A DNA stretch of 7,688 bases from Clostridia bacterium (GTDB lineage: Bacteria; Bacillota; Clostridia; Oscillospirales; CAG-272): the NCBI GenBank assembly GCA_900770145.1, contig CAAGJL010000229.1, positions 1 through 7,688 of the forward strand, written 5' to 3'. Within the stretch, counting starts at the first letter, position 1; each line of letters opens with the position of its first letter. The translations under genes and the position numbers were made by a program. The notes under the pieces were generated by a model. The model was not told the DNA's origin. It saw nothing but the letters and a program-made list of their open reading frames with translations, and did no database searches. Below are positions 1 through 4,954 of this stretch, one piece after another.

Positions 1-49
1 CATTCCGGCGGCGCACTCATTCTTTCTATTGCCCGCCGCAGGCGCGCGA

Positions 50-79
50 AAAGGGGGCTTTTTGAAAAAAGCCCCCTTT
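50..79. terminator. Palindromic hairpin, possible bidirectional terminator for dapA-dapB
   Basis: Two perfectly complementary 14-base arms (50-63 and 66-79) are separated by only two bases. Each arm holds three A/T pairs, a run of five G/C pairs plus one more, and five T/A pairs. Read on the minus strand the stem is followed by TTTT and then GC-rich sequence; on the plus strand the descending arm ends in TTT. It lies about 200 bases past the dapB stop, so it could end dapA-dapB transcripts, but the U-tract is short and the distance long. It could equally be a dispersed palindromic repeat. Confidence 0.5.
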
Positions 80-97
80 AATCCCCTAAAAACTTTT

Positions 98-270
98 CGC
101 AAGGCGGCGCCGGGATGTCGGGCGTGTGCGCCCAAAGTAACGTACCGGCCTATCAGCCGCACCGCAAGGTGCCGGCAACCGTTGCCGGGTGTTCGGCGTA
201 TGCACCCAAAGTAACGCGTCAGTCTGTCAGCCCCCGCCGGAGGCGGTATCCGCAAGGCGGCGCCGGGATG
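98..270. repeat. Degenerate tandem repeat block bounded by a 20-base exact direct repeat
   Basis: A 20-base segment beginning CGCAAGGCGG and ending GCCGGGATG occurs exactly at 98-117 and 251-270. Between the copies, CCCAAAGTAACG occurs at 131-142 and 205-216, a spacing of 74 bases, with about 14 similar bases before each copy. Each unit then has a TATCAGCC/TGTCAGCC match and a short hairpin (CACC GCAA GGTG near 161-172, CCGCC GGA GGCGG near 234-246). The block therefore reads as about two diverged units of roughly 74-80 bases plus a partial third. Confidence 0.7.
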
Positions 271-278
271 ACGGTGCG

Positions 279-1025
279 TTATCCGATCAGATCATCCATA
301 TCGTATCGCCCGGCGGATTTTCCGACGAGGAACGCCGCGGCGCGCAACGCCCCGGTGGCAAACACCTCGCGCGACATCGCTGCGTGCGAAAGCGTGATGA
401 CCTCGTCTTTACCCGCAAAAATCACTTCATGCTCCCCCACGATACTGCCGCCGCGCACGGAGGAAATGCCGATCTCCCCGCTCGGGCGCACCGCGCGCCT
501 TGCCGTGCGGTCAAATGTCAGCGGGTGCGGCTCCTCGTCCGCAGAAGCCACGGCGTCCGCCAGCATCAGCGCGGTGCCGGAGGGGGCGTCCAACTTGTTT
601 CTGTGGTGCTTTTCCACAATTTCCACGTCAAAATCCGTACCCAGCGCCGCCGCCGCGCGGCGGCACAGCGCCATCAGCAGATTGATCCCCAGCGACATAT
701 TGCGCGAGTAAAAAACCGGGATCCGCTCCGCCGCGCGGGTAAGGCGCGCCAACTCCTCCTCCGTGTGACCCGTGGTACAGATTACGGCGGGGAGGTGCCG
801 TTCCTCCGCAAACTCCAAAAGGGCAGGCAGCGCGCTGTGGTGTGAAAAATCAATCATCACATCCGCCTGCACGGTGCATTCCTCCGGGGTGGCAAATACC
901 GGAAAAGGACTGGTGGCAGCAGGGTTCGGGTCAATTCCCGCCGCAATCCGGTGCCCCGCCCCGGTGGCGGCGGCAACCACCGCCGCACCCATGCGCCCGC
1001 CTGCGCCGCAAAGTAAAATGTCCAT
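279..1025 (-). CDS. dapB: 4-hydroxy-tetrahydrodipicolinate reductase
   Basis: DapB reduces 4-hydroxy-tetrahydrodipicolinate to tetrahydrodipicolinate with NAD(P)H, the second committed step towards diaminopimelate and lysine, in the cytoplasm. The 248-residue product is close to the family's usual 245-275. Seen in the sequence: an N-terminal Rossmann dinucleotide motif GAGGRMG (residues 7-13), IDFSH (58-62), TTGHTEEEL (84-92), NMSLGINLL (109-117), and the family signature at 135-151 with the paired histidines H140/H141, K144 and DAPSGT, which match the catalytic His and Lys of the E. coli enzyme. RGGSIVGEH (191-199) and a C-terminal SHAAMSREVFATGAL follow in the expected order. The ATG at 1025 is preceded by GGAAAGGAAG about eight bases upstream. 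It is the second gene after dapA, 21 bases downstream of it, and so under the same lysine riboswitch. Nothing looks broken. Confidence 0.97.
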   Translation of the reverse strand: MDILLCGAGGRMGAAVVAAATGAGHRIAAGIDPNPAATSPFPVFATPEECTVQADVMIDFSHHSALPALLEFAEERHLPAVICTTGHTEEELARLTRAAERIPVFYSRNMSLGINLLMALCRRAAAALGTDFDVEIVEKHHRNKLDAPSGTALMLADAVASADEEPHPLTFDRTARRAVRPSGEIGISSVRGGSIVGEHEVIFAGKDEVITLSHAAMSREVFATGALRAAAFLVGKSAGRYDMDDLIG

Positions 1026-1046
1026 TTTTGAACTTCCTTTCCGTCT

Positions 1047-1943
1047 TTACGCCAGCAGTCCGTATTCTTTCAACACCGCCGCCAGCACTTTTTCATGCGC
1101 GGGTTCCATCTCGCACAGCGGCAGGCGCAATTCGCCCCCGCAACGCCCCATCAGGGCAAGCGCCGTTTTCACCGGGATGGGGTTGACCTCCGAAAAGAGC
1201 GCACCGATCAGGCGCAACAGGCGCAACTGCATCGCGGCGCCGGTGGCAAAATCTCCCTCCAGGCATGCGCGGCAAAGCTCGTGTGTTTCCCGCGGCATCA
1301 CGTTTGAGAGTACCGAAATCACGCCCCTGCCCCCCAGTGACAGAATCGGCACGATCTGATCGTCGTTCCCGGAGTACACGTCCAGTGCGTCCCCGCATTC
1401 GGAGAGCACTTCCGCAATGGCGGAAATGTTGCCGGAAGCCTCTTTGGTGGCAACAATCCGCTCATGTTTGCTGAGCTCACGGTAGACCGACAGCGGGATA
1501 TTGACCCCGGTGCGGGAGGGGACGTTATAGAGAATGACCGGCTTGTCGGTAGCGTCGGCAATGGCGAGAAAACTGCGGGTAAGCCCTGCGGGGGTGCACT
1601 TGTTGTAGTAAGGAGTAACCAGCAACAGCGCGTCGCACCCCACGTCGCAGGCGTAGCGCGAAAGTTCAATCCCGTATGCCGTGTCGTTACTGCCCGTGCC
1701 CGCGATGACGGGCACTCTGCCCGCCACCCTCTCCGTGGCAAAGCGGAGCAGGGCACAGTGCTCCTCGTGCGAGAGCGTAGAGCCCTCCCCGGTGGTGCCG
1801 GCGATGACCAGCGCGTCAATCCCCTCGGCAATCTGCCAATCAATCAGCGCGCCGGTGGCGGCGTAGTCAATGCCGCCGTCCCGGAAGGGGGTGACCAGGG
1901 CGCTTGCCGCCCCGGTGAAAACGGATTTTTTTAATTTGCTCAT
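1047..1943 (-). CDS. dapA: 4-hydroxy-tetrahydrodipicolinate synthase
   Basis: DapA condenses pyruvate with aspartate semialdehyde, the first committed step of the diaminopimelate/lysine branch. The start at 1943 gives 298 residues (family about 290-300) and has AGAAAGGG upstream at 1951-1958. The frame stays open to 2084, but an upstream start would translate the terminator and riboswitch and has no matching family sequence. Key residues are visible: GTTGE (49-53, with the T50/T51 proton relay), Y112/Y113 in PYYN, Y139 in LYNVPSRTG, the Schiff-base lysine K167 in ATKEASG, SGNDDQ (191-196) and NPIPVK near the C-terminus. Four residues aligned by offset with the E. coli lysine allosteric site are kept (H59, H62, N86, Y112), while the position of E. 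coli E84 is Y90, so feedback inhibition by lysine may be weak. The gene leads the dapA-dapB operon. Confidence 0.97.
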   Translation of the reverse strand: MSKLKKSVFTGAASALVTPFRDGGIDYAATGALIDWQIAEGIDALVIAGTTGEGSTLSHEEHCALLRFATERVAGRVPVIAGTGSNDTAYGIELSRYACDVGCDALLLVTPYYNKCTPAGLTRSFLAIADATDKPVILYNVPSRTGVNIPLSVYRELSKHERIVATKEASGNISAIAEVLSECGDALDVYSGNDDQIVPILSLGGRGVISVLSNVMPRETHELCRACLEGDFATGAAMQLRLLRLIGALFSEVNPIPVKTALALMGRCGGELRLPLCEMEPAHEKVLAAVLKEYGLLA

Positions 1944-1981
1944 AAAAACGCCCTTTCTGCCGAAAAAATCGGCGGGGAAAA

Positions 1982-2005
1982 GAAAAAACGGTTGAAAACC
2001 AACCG
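1982..2005 (-). terminator. Intrinsic terminator in the dapA leader (riboswitch expression platform)
   Basis: On the minus strand CGGTTG (2005-2000), a five-base loop, and CAACCG (1994-1989) form a 6-bp stem followed by six T (1988-1983) and further T-rich sequence. It lies between the lysine aptamer and the dapA ribosome binding site, where L-box leaders carry their terminator. A possible antiterminator is the upstream CAATCTGC (2034-2027) pairing with GCGGTTG (2006-2000) with one bulged U, which would use up the terminator's 5' arm. That alternative pairing is inference. Confidence 0.85.
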
Positions 2006-2020
2006 CATATGTACTATAAT
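1992..2020 (+). promoter_or_regulatory. Near-consensus sigma-A promoter on the plus strand, probable queA promoter
   Basis: TTGAAA at 1992-1997 and a perfect TATAAT at 2015-2020 are separated by 17 bases. Transcription would begin near 2027, run antisense through the whole lysine riboswitch, and enter queA at 2312 after a leader of about 285 bases. I found no better plus-strand promoter closer to queA. The -35 hexamer overlaps the loop and 3' arm of the leader terminator, so part of the match is shared with that structure. Activity is inferred, not shown. Confidence 0.6.
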
Positions 2021-2049
2021 AAAAGCAGATTGCCTGCCGCGTACACAAT

Positions 2050-2216
2050 ACAGATAGTTCTCCATCTTTTTTGATGACAGTCACACGGTTATGCGCCGTG
2101 TAACCAGCAGACTACCCCACCGCAGGCAACCCGCTTCGGCACGCGAGGCTCCCTTTGCGGGTCACGGGCGCGCGGGCGCCTTGCCGCAAAGAGGTCGGGG
2201 CGTGCGCCTCTACCAT
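2050..2216 (-). ncRNA. Lysine riboswitch (L-box) aptamer upstream of dapA
   Basis: Read on the minus strand, the segment carries the hallmarks of the lysine aptamer in the right order: GGTAGAGGCGC at the 5' side (around 2214-2204), an extended P2 arm with CTTTGCGG/CCGCAAAG pairing (2191-2184 with 2160-2153), AAAGGGAGC, the conserved GCCGAAGC (2140-2133), a P3 arm, GCTGGTTAC, a P4 hairpin (ACACGG/CCGTGT, 2101-2083), ACTGTCATC, a P5 hairpin CATC-six A-GATG (2076-2063) and GGAGAACTATC (2063-2053). GGTAG at the 5' end pairs with CTATC at the 3' end to close P1. Known L-boxes bind lysine and in Firmicutes usually cause premature termination. Here a terminator follows at 2005-1982 and dapA-dapB is the regulated operon. 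Confidence 0.95.
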
Positions 2217-2230
2217 TATATCATATGCTT

Positions 2231-2248
2231 CGGGCATTGATTTGCCCG
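2231..2248 (-). promoter_or_regulatory. Short hairpin at the 5' end of the dapA leader RNA
   Basis: CGGGCA and TGCCCG form a 6-bp stem with a six-base loop, between the predicted transcription start (about 2252) and the riboswitch P1 helix. It would be the first structure in the leader transcript. It may protect the 5' end or help the aptamer fold. No function is shown by the sequence. Confidence 0.5.
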
Positions 2249-2258
2249 TCTTGTCTTC

Positions 2259-2287
2259 ATCATAACACACGCGCGGGCGTTTGTCAA
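2259..2287 (-). promoter_or_regulatory. Sigma-A promoter of the dapA-dapB operon
   Basis: On the minus strand a perfect TTGACA (2287-2282) and TATGAT (2264-2259) are separated by exactly 17 bases. Transcription would begin near 2252, about 35 bases before the lysine aptamer, as expected for a riboswitch-controlled operon. The promoter sits just upstream of the queA ribosome binding site, so the region is divergently organised. Confidence 0.85.
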
Positions 2288-2311
2288 GCCGCCGAAAGGA
2301 AAGGATTACCT

Positions 2312-3388
2312 ATGGACCCGATTATCAACGAAAAAATACCGACCGAGCTTTCCACTGCGGATTTTTATTATGATCTGCCCAAAGAGCTGATTGCCCAACA
2401 CCCGATGGAAAAGCGCGACACCTCGCGCCTGATGGTGCTGAACCGCCGGACGCATACGCTGGAGCATAAGCACTTTTTTGATATCGTCGATGATCTGAAC
2501 GAAAAAGACGTACTGGTGATCAACGACTCCAAGGTTATCCCGGCGCGGCTTTACGGACACGTGCGGGAGAGAGAAGACGCGGCGCTGGAATTGCTGTTGC
2601 TCCGCCAGCGGGAACTGGACGTGTGGGAAACGCTGGTCAAGCCCGGCAAGCGGGCGCGCGTGGGGTCGGTTTCGGTGTTCGGCGGCGGTATCCTCACCGC
2701 CACGGTGACCGGGATCACCGAGGAGGGCAACCGGCTGGTGAAATTTGAATATGACCGCACACGGTATGAGAATATCTATGAAATTCTGCACGAAATCGGT
2801 CTGATGCCCCTGCCGCCGTACATCACGGAACAATTGCAGGACAACGACCGGTATCAGACGGTCTACGCAAGGGAGGAAGGTTCCGCCGCCGCGCCGACGG
2901 CAGGACTGCACTTCACCCCGGAACTGCTGGAAAAAATCCGGCAAAAAGGCGTGGCGATTGCCCCGGTGATGCTGCACGTGGGGCTTGGCACGTTCCGCCC
3001 GGTCAAAGCGGAAAAGATTGCCGACCACGTGATGCACACCGAGTTTATTTCGGTCAAAAAGGAAATTGCCGACCTCATCAACGCCCGCCGTGCGGCGGGC
3101 GGGCGCGTGGTGGCGGTGGGCACCACCTCCTGCCGGACGCTGGAAAGCGCGGCGGACGAGAACGGCAAAATTCACCCCGTATGCGGGGATACGGGTATTT
3201 TTATCTACCCCGGCTACCGTTTTCGCGCGGTGGACGCGCTGGTCACCAACTTTCACCTGCCCGAAAGCACGCTCTTAATGCTGGTGTCGGCATTTTACGA
3301 CCGGGAACATATCATGGAGGCTTACCGCACGGCAGTAGCGGAAAAATACCGTTTCTTCTCCTTCGGCGACGCGATGTTGATCCAATAA
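2312..3388 (+). CDS. queA: S-adenosylmethionine:tRNA ribosyltransferase-isomerase
   Basis: QueA moves the ribosyl group of S-adenosylmethionine onto 7-aminomethyl-7-deazaguanine at tRNA wobble position 34, giving epoxyqueuosine, the penultimate step of queuosine formation in tRNAs with GUN anticodons. The product has 358 residues, close to the usual 340-360. Family blocks are present end to end: FYYDLPKELIAQHP (18-31), RDTSRLMVL (35-43), VLVINDSKVIPARL (67-80), WETLVKPGKRARVG (105-118), IGLMPLPPYI (162-171), EEGSAAAPTAGLHFT (188-202), MLHVGLGTFRPVK (220-232), GTTSCRTLES (270-279), TNFHLPESTLLMLVSAF (312-328) and a terminal FGDAMLI. The start at 2312 has AAAGGAAAGG at 2295-2304. The frame opens at 2225, but that extension crosses the dapA promoter and has no family match. 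It heads a group with a small membrane protein gene and miaA. Confidence 0.97.
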   Translation: MDPIINEKIPTELSTADFYYDLPKELIAQHPMEKRDTSRLMVLNRRTHTLEHKHFFDIVDDLNEKDVLVINDSKVIPARLYGHVREREDAALELLLLRQRELDVWETLVKPGKRARVGSVSVFGGGILTATVTGITEEGNRLVKFEYDRTRYENIYEILHEIGLMPLPPYITEQLQDNDRYQTVYAREEGSAAAPTAGLHFTPELLEKIRQKGVAIAPVMLHVGLGTFRPVKAEKIADHVMHTEFISVKKEIADLINARRAAGGRVVAVGTTSCRTLESAADENGKIHPVCGDTGIFIYPGYRFRAVDALVTNFHLPESTLLMLVSAFYDREHIMEAYRTAVAEKYRFFSFGDAMLIQ

Positions 3389-3467
3389 GCGGACAATCTG
3401 CGTGAGAATAAAACGGTTTCATCTGGCAGAAAATAGAAAAAAGCCGGGGGCGGAAAGGGGAAAAAGA

Positions 3468-3728
3468 ATGGTTTTGGGGGTAACGGACGTTCTGGCGGAT
3501 GTGGCGTTTGCGGCATTGGCGCTTTTGGTGGCGGTGCTGGCAATCTATCTGGCAATCCGGCTGTTAGGGAAACTGGCAAAGTTTGTGATTATCTTAGTGT
3601 TGATTGTACTGGCGGTGTGGCTGGTGTTTTCGGATAAGAGTTTTTTGCATCAGTATTTTGATTTTCTGCCCACGGTTTTTGCGACCCGGTTTTCTCCTTT
3701 TTTCGGATTTAAGGGGGGGACGGTGTGA
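3468..3728 (+). CDS. Small two-helix membrane protein of unknown function
   Basis: I do not recognise this 86-residue protein. It has two strongly hydrophobic stretches, about residues 8-31 and 36-55, split by a short basic turn (R31, K35, K38), so it should be a helical hairpin with the turn probably cytoplasmic. The C-terminal 30 residues are aromatic (HQYFDFLPTVF, RFSPFFGF). The chosen ATG has GGAAAGGGG at 3452-3460. The same frame opens at a GTG at 3402, but that start lacks a good binding site and would add a charged 22-residue extension. It lies 79 bases after queA, and its TGA overlaps the miaA GTG start by four bases, which points to translational coupling with miaA. A link to tRNA modification is not implied by its sequence. 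Confidence 0.75.
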   Translation: MVLGVTDVLADVAFAALALLVAVLAIYLAIRLLGKLAKFVIILVLIVLAVWLVFSDKSFLHQYFDFLPTVFATRFSPFFGFKGGTV

Positions 3729-4687
3729 AAAAAAGCAAAATTCTGGCAATCGTCGGCCCCACGGCGGGGGGCAAAACCGCCCTTTCCGTTGCGCTGGCAA
3801 AGCGCGCGGGCGGGGAGGTAATCTCCTGTGACTCGATGCAGATTTACCGCGGGATGGACATCGGCACGGCAAAACCGACCGAAGAGGAGATGCGGGGCGT
3901 GCCCCATCACCTGTTGGATATTGCCGCACCGGAGGAGGCGTTTTCGGTCTGCGATTACGTCAGCGCCGCCACGGCGGCGGCGGACGACATTCTTTCCCGC
4001 GGGAAACTGCCGGTTTTCTGCGGCGGAACGGGACTTTACTTAGACGCGTTTCTGCGCGGCGGCGTGGCGGATTCCCCCGCGGGTGATCCGGCGCTTCGCG
4101 CCGCGCTGGCGGAGAGCGCGTCGGCGGACGGTGGCGCGGCGCTCTTTGAGGAACTGTGCCGGTGCGACCCCGAAAGCGCCGCCGCAATTCACCCGAACAA
4201 CCTGCGGCGCGTGATCCGCGCCGTGGAAATCTACCGCCTGACCGGGGTGCCGAAAAGCGAGTGGGACAGGCGCTCCCGCACGCTCCCGCCCCGCTATGAC
4301 GCGGTGGTGCTGGGGCTTTGCTATCACGACCGGGCGTTGTTGCGCGCGCGCATTTCCGCGCGCGTGGACGAGATGCTTGCCACGGGGCTGGCAGAGGAAA
4401 CCCGGCGACTGTGGGAAGCGGGGGTGTTTGAAAAATCCCCCACCGCCGCGGCGGCGATCGGGTATAAAGAACTGCTGCCGTATCTGCGGGGGGAATGTAC
4501 GCTTGCCGCGGCGGCAGAGACTCTGAAAACCGCCACCGCGCAGTATGCCAAACGTCAGATGACGTGGTTTGCGGCAAAGGATTATGTAACCTGGATCCCT
4601 GCGGACGAGGCGGGAAAAGCACGCAAGTTTGAAGAAATTGTAAATAATGCGGTTGCAATCTGTCACGCGCGCGGGATTATGATATAA
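3725..4687 (+). CDS. miaA: tRNA dimethylallyltransferase
   Basis: MiaA transfers the dimethylallyl group of dimethylallyl diphosphate to N6 of adenosine 37 in tRNAs that read codons starting with U, giving i6A (later ms2i6A if MiaB is present). The 320 residues fit the usual 300-320. Visible motifs: P-loop GPTAGGKT (11-18), CDSMQIYRGMDIGTAKP (35-51) with the catalytic Asp of DSMQ, PHHLLDI (60-66), FCGGTGLYLDAFL (98-110), HPNNLRRVIRAVEIYRLTG (156-174), AAIGYKEL (243-250) and QYAKRQMTWF (273-282). Translation starts at a GTG that overlaps the stop of the preceding small gene (GTGA), with AAGGGGGG at 3711-3719 as binding site. With queA it forms a cluster modifying positions 34 and 37 of the anticodon loop; tRNA-Tyr is normally a substrate of both. 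Confidence 0.97.
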   Translation: MKKSKILAIVGPTAGGKTALSVALAKRAGGEVISCDSMQIYRGMDIGTAKPTEEEMRGVPHHLLDIAAPEEAFSVCDYVSAATAAADDILSRGKLPVFCGGTGLYLDAFLRGGVADSPAGDPALRAALAESASADGGAALFEELCRCDPESAAAIHPNNLRRVIRAVEIYRLTGVPKSEWDRRSRTLPPRYDAVVLGLCYHDRALLRARISARVDEMLATGLAEETRRLWEAGVFEKSPTAAAAIGYKELLPYLRGECTLAAAAETLKTATAQYAKRQMTWFAAKDYVTWIPADEAGKARKFEEIVNNAVAICHARGIMI

Positions 4688-4688
4688 T
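4660..4688 (+). promoter_or_regulatory. Extended -10 promoter overlapping the miaA stop, probable promoter of the HlyD-like/yggS/sepF group
   Basis: A perfect TATAAT (4683-4688) is preceded by TGA, making an extended -10 element, and by CTGTCA (4660-4665, four of six matches to TTGACA) at 17 bases. The -10 box overlaps the miaA stop codon TAA. Transcription would begin near 4695, leaving a leader of about 260 bases before the next gene. There is no terminator with a U-tract between miaA and this gene group, so read-through is also possible. Confidence 0.6.
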
Positions 4689-4954
4689 AAAATATCCATC
4701 CGCGCACTTCGCGGGCACTGCCCACGCCCCGGCATTGCGGCGCAAATCTCCGCCCGGTCGGCGGGAGCTTTGCCCGAATATGGGGAGATTTTGCCCGGTC
4801 GGCAGGGGGGTCGCCTGAATGAGAGGGGAACTTCGGACGGACAGGGCGACCGCCGGGCGGGAATACCCCATCGGCGGGGGCGCCCGGTAAGGGCGCGGGA
4901 TTGAAGTTTCGGCAACCGTTCAAAAGCGCGGGATTCCGCGGGAAAGGAGAAAAA
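4689..4954 (+). promoter_or_regulatory. Structured leader/intergenic region before the HlyD-like gene
   Basis: No gene is evident. The stretch holds several inverted repeats: AAATCTCC (4744-4751) with GGAGATTT (4784-4791), enclosing CGGG/CCCG (4762-4765, 4773-4776); GGTCGCC (4809-4815) with GGCGACC (4845-4851); GCGCCC (4880-4885) with GGGCGC (4891-4896), loop GGTAA; and CGCGG (4927-4931) with CCGCG (4936-4940) directly before the ribosome binding site GGAAAGGAG (4941-4949). An 11-base direct repeat GCCCGGTCGGC lies at 4752-4762 and 4793-4803. None is followed by a U-tract, so they are not ordinary terminators. The region could be an RNA leader of the following operon or decayed intergenic repeats. 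I do not match it to a known riboswitch class. Confidence 0.5.

Larger units (their letters stand above)
1..278. other. Gene-free, repeat-rich intergenic region downstream of dapB
   Basis: I see no credible gene here. Open frames crossing this stretch on the plus strand run on antisense into dapB, lack convincing ribosome binding sites and have low-complexity Arg/Pro/Ala-rich translations. The region contains a perfect palindromic hairpin at 50-79 and a repeat block at 98-270 (both listed separately). Such a mix of GC-rich short repeats and hairpins resembles the dispersed intergenic repeats common in GC-rich Clostridia. That resemblance is from memory, not from a search. Confidence 0.7.

Noticed and set aside
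98..270. CRISPR array
   Set aside because: There are only two to three degenerate units, the intervals share sequence rather than being unique spacers, and no cas genes are nearby.
115..711. Long plus-strand open frame across the repeat block and into dapB
   Set aside because: Most of it is antisense to the certain dapB gene. The translation is low-complexity Ala/Ser/Arg without a recognisable family, and no good ribosome binding site precedes it.
1944..2084. N-terminal extension of DapA by 47 codons from 2084
   Set aside because: The extension would translate the riboswitch 3' end and the terminator and matches no DapA N-terminus. The ATG at 1943 has a good ribosome binding site.
2215..2220. 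Minus-strand TATAAT with TG one base upstream, as a second dapA promoter
   Set aside because: It lies at the base of the riboswitch P1 helix and has no -35 match at proper spacing (AAATCA). The TTGACA-17-TATGAT pair upstream is much stronger and gives a complete aptamer.
2225..2311. N-terminal extension of QueA by 29 codons from 2225
   Set aside because: It overlaps the dapA promoter, lacks a Shine-Dalgarno site and is absent from known QueA sequences. The ATG at 2312 follows AAAGGAAAGG.
2306..3256. 316-codon open frame on the minus strand opposite queA
   Set aside because: It is a shadow of the queA codon pattern in GC-rich DNA: His/Arg/Gln-rich, with no family match, while the plus strand encodes a full-length QueA.
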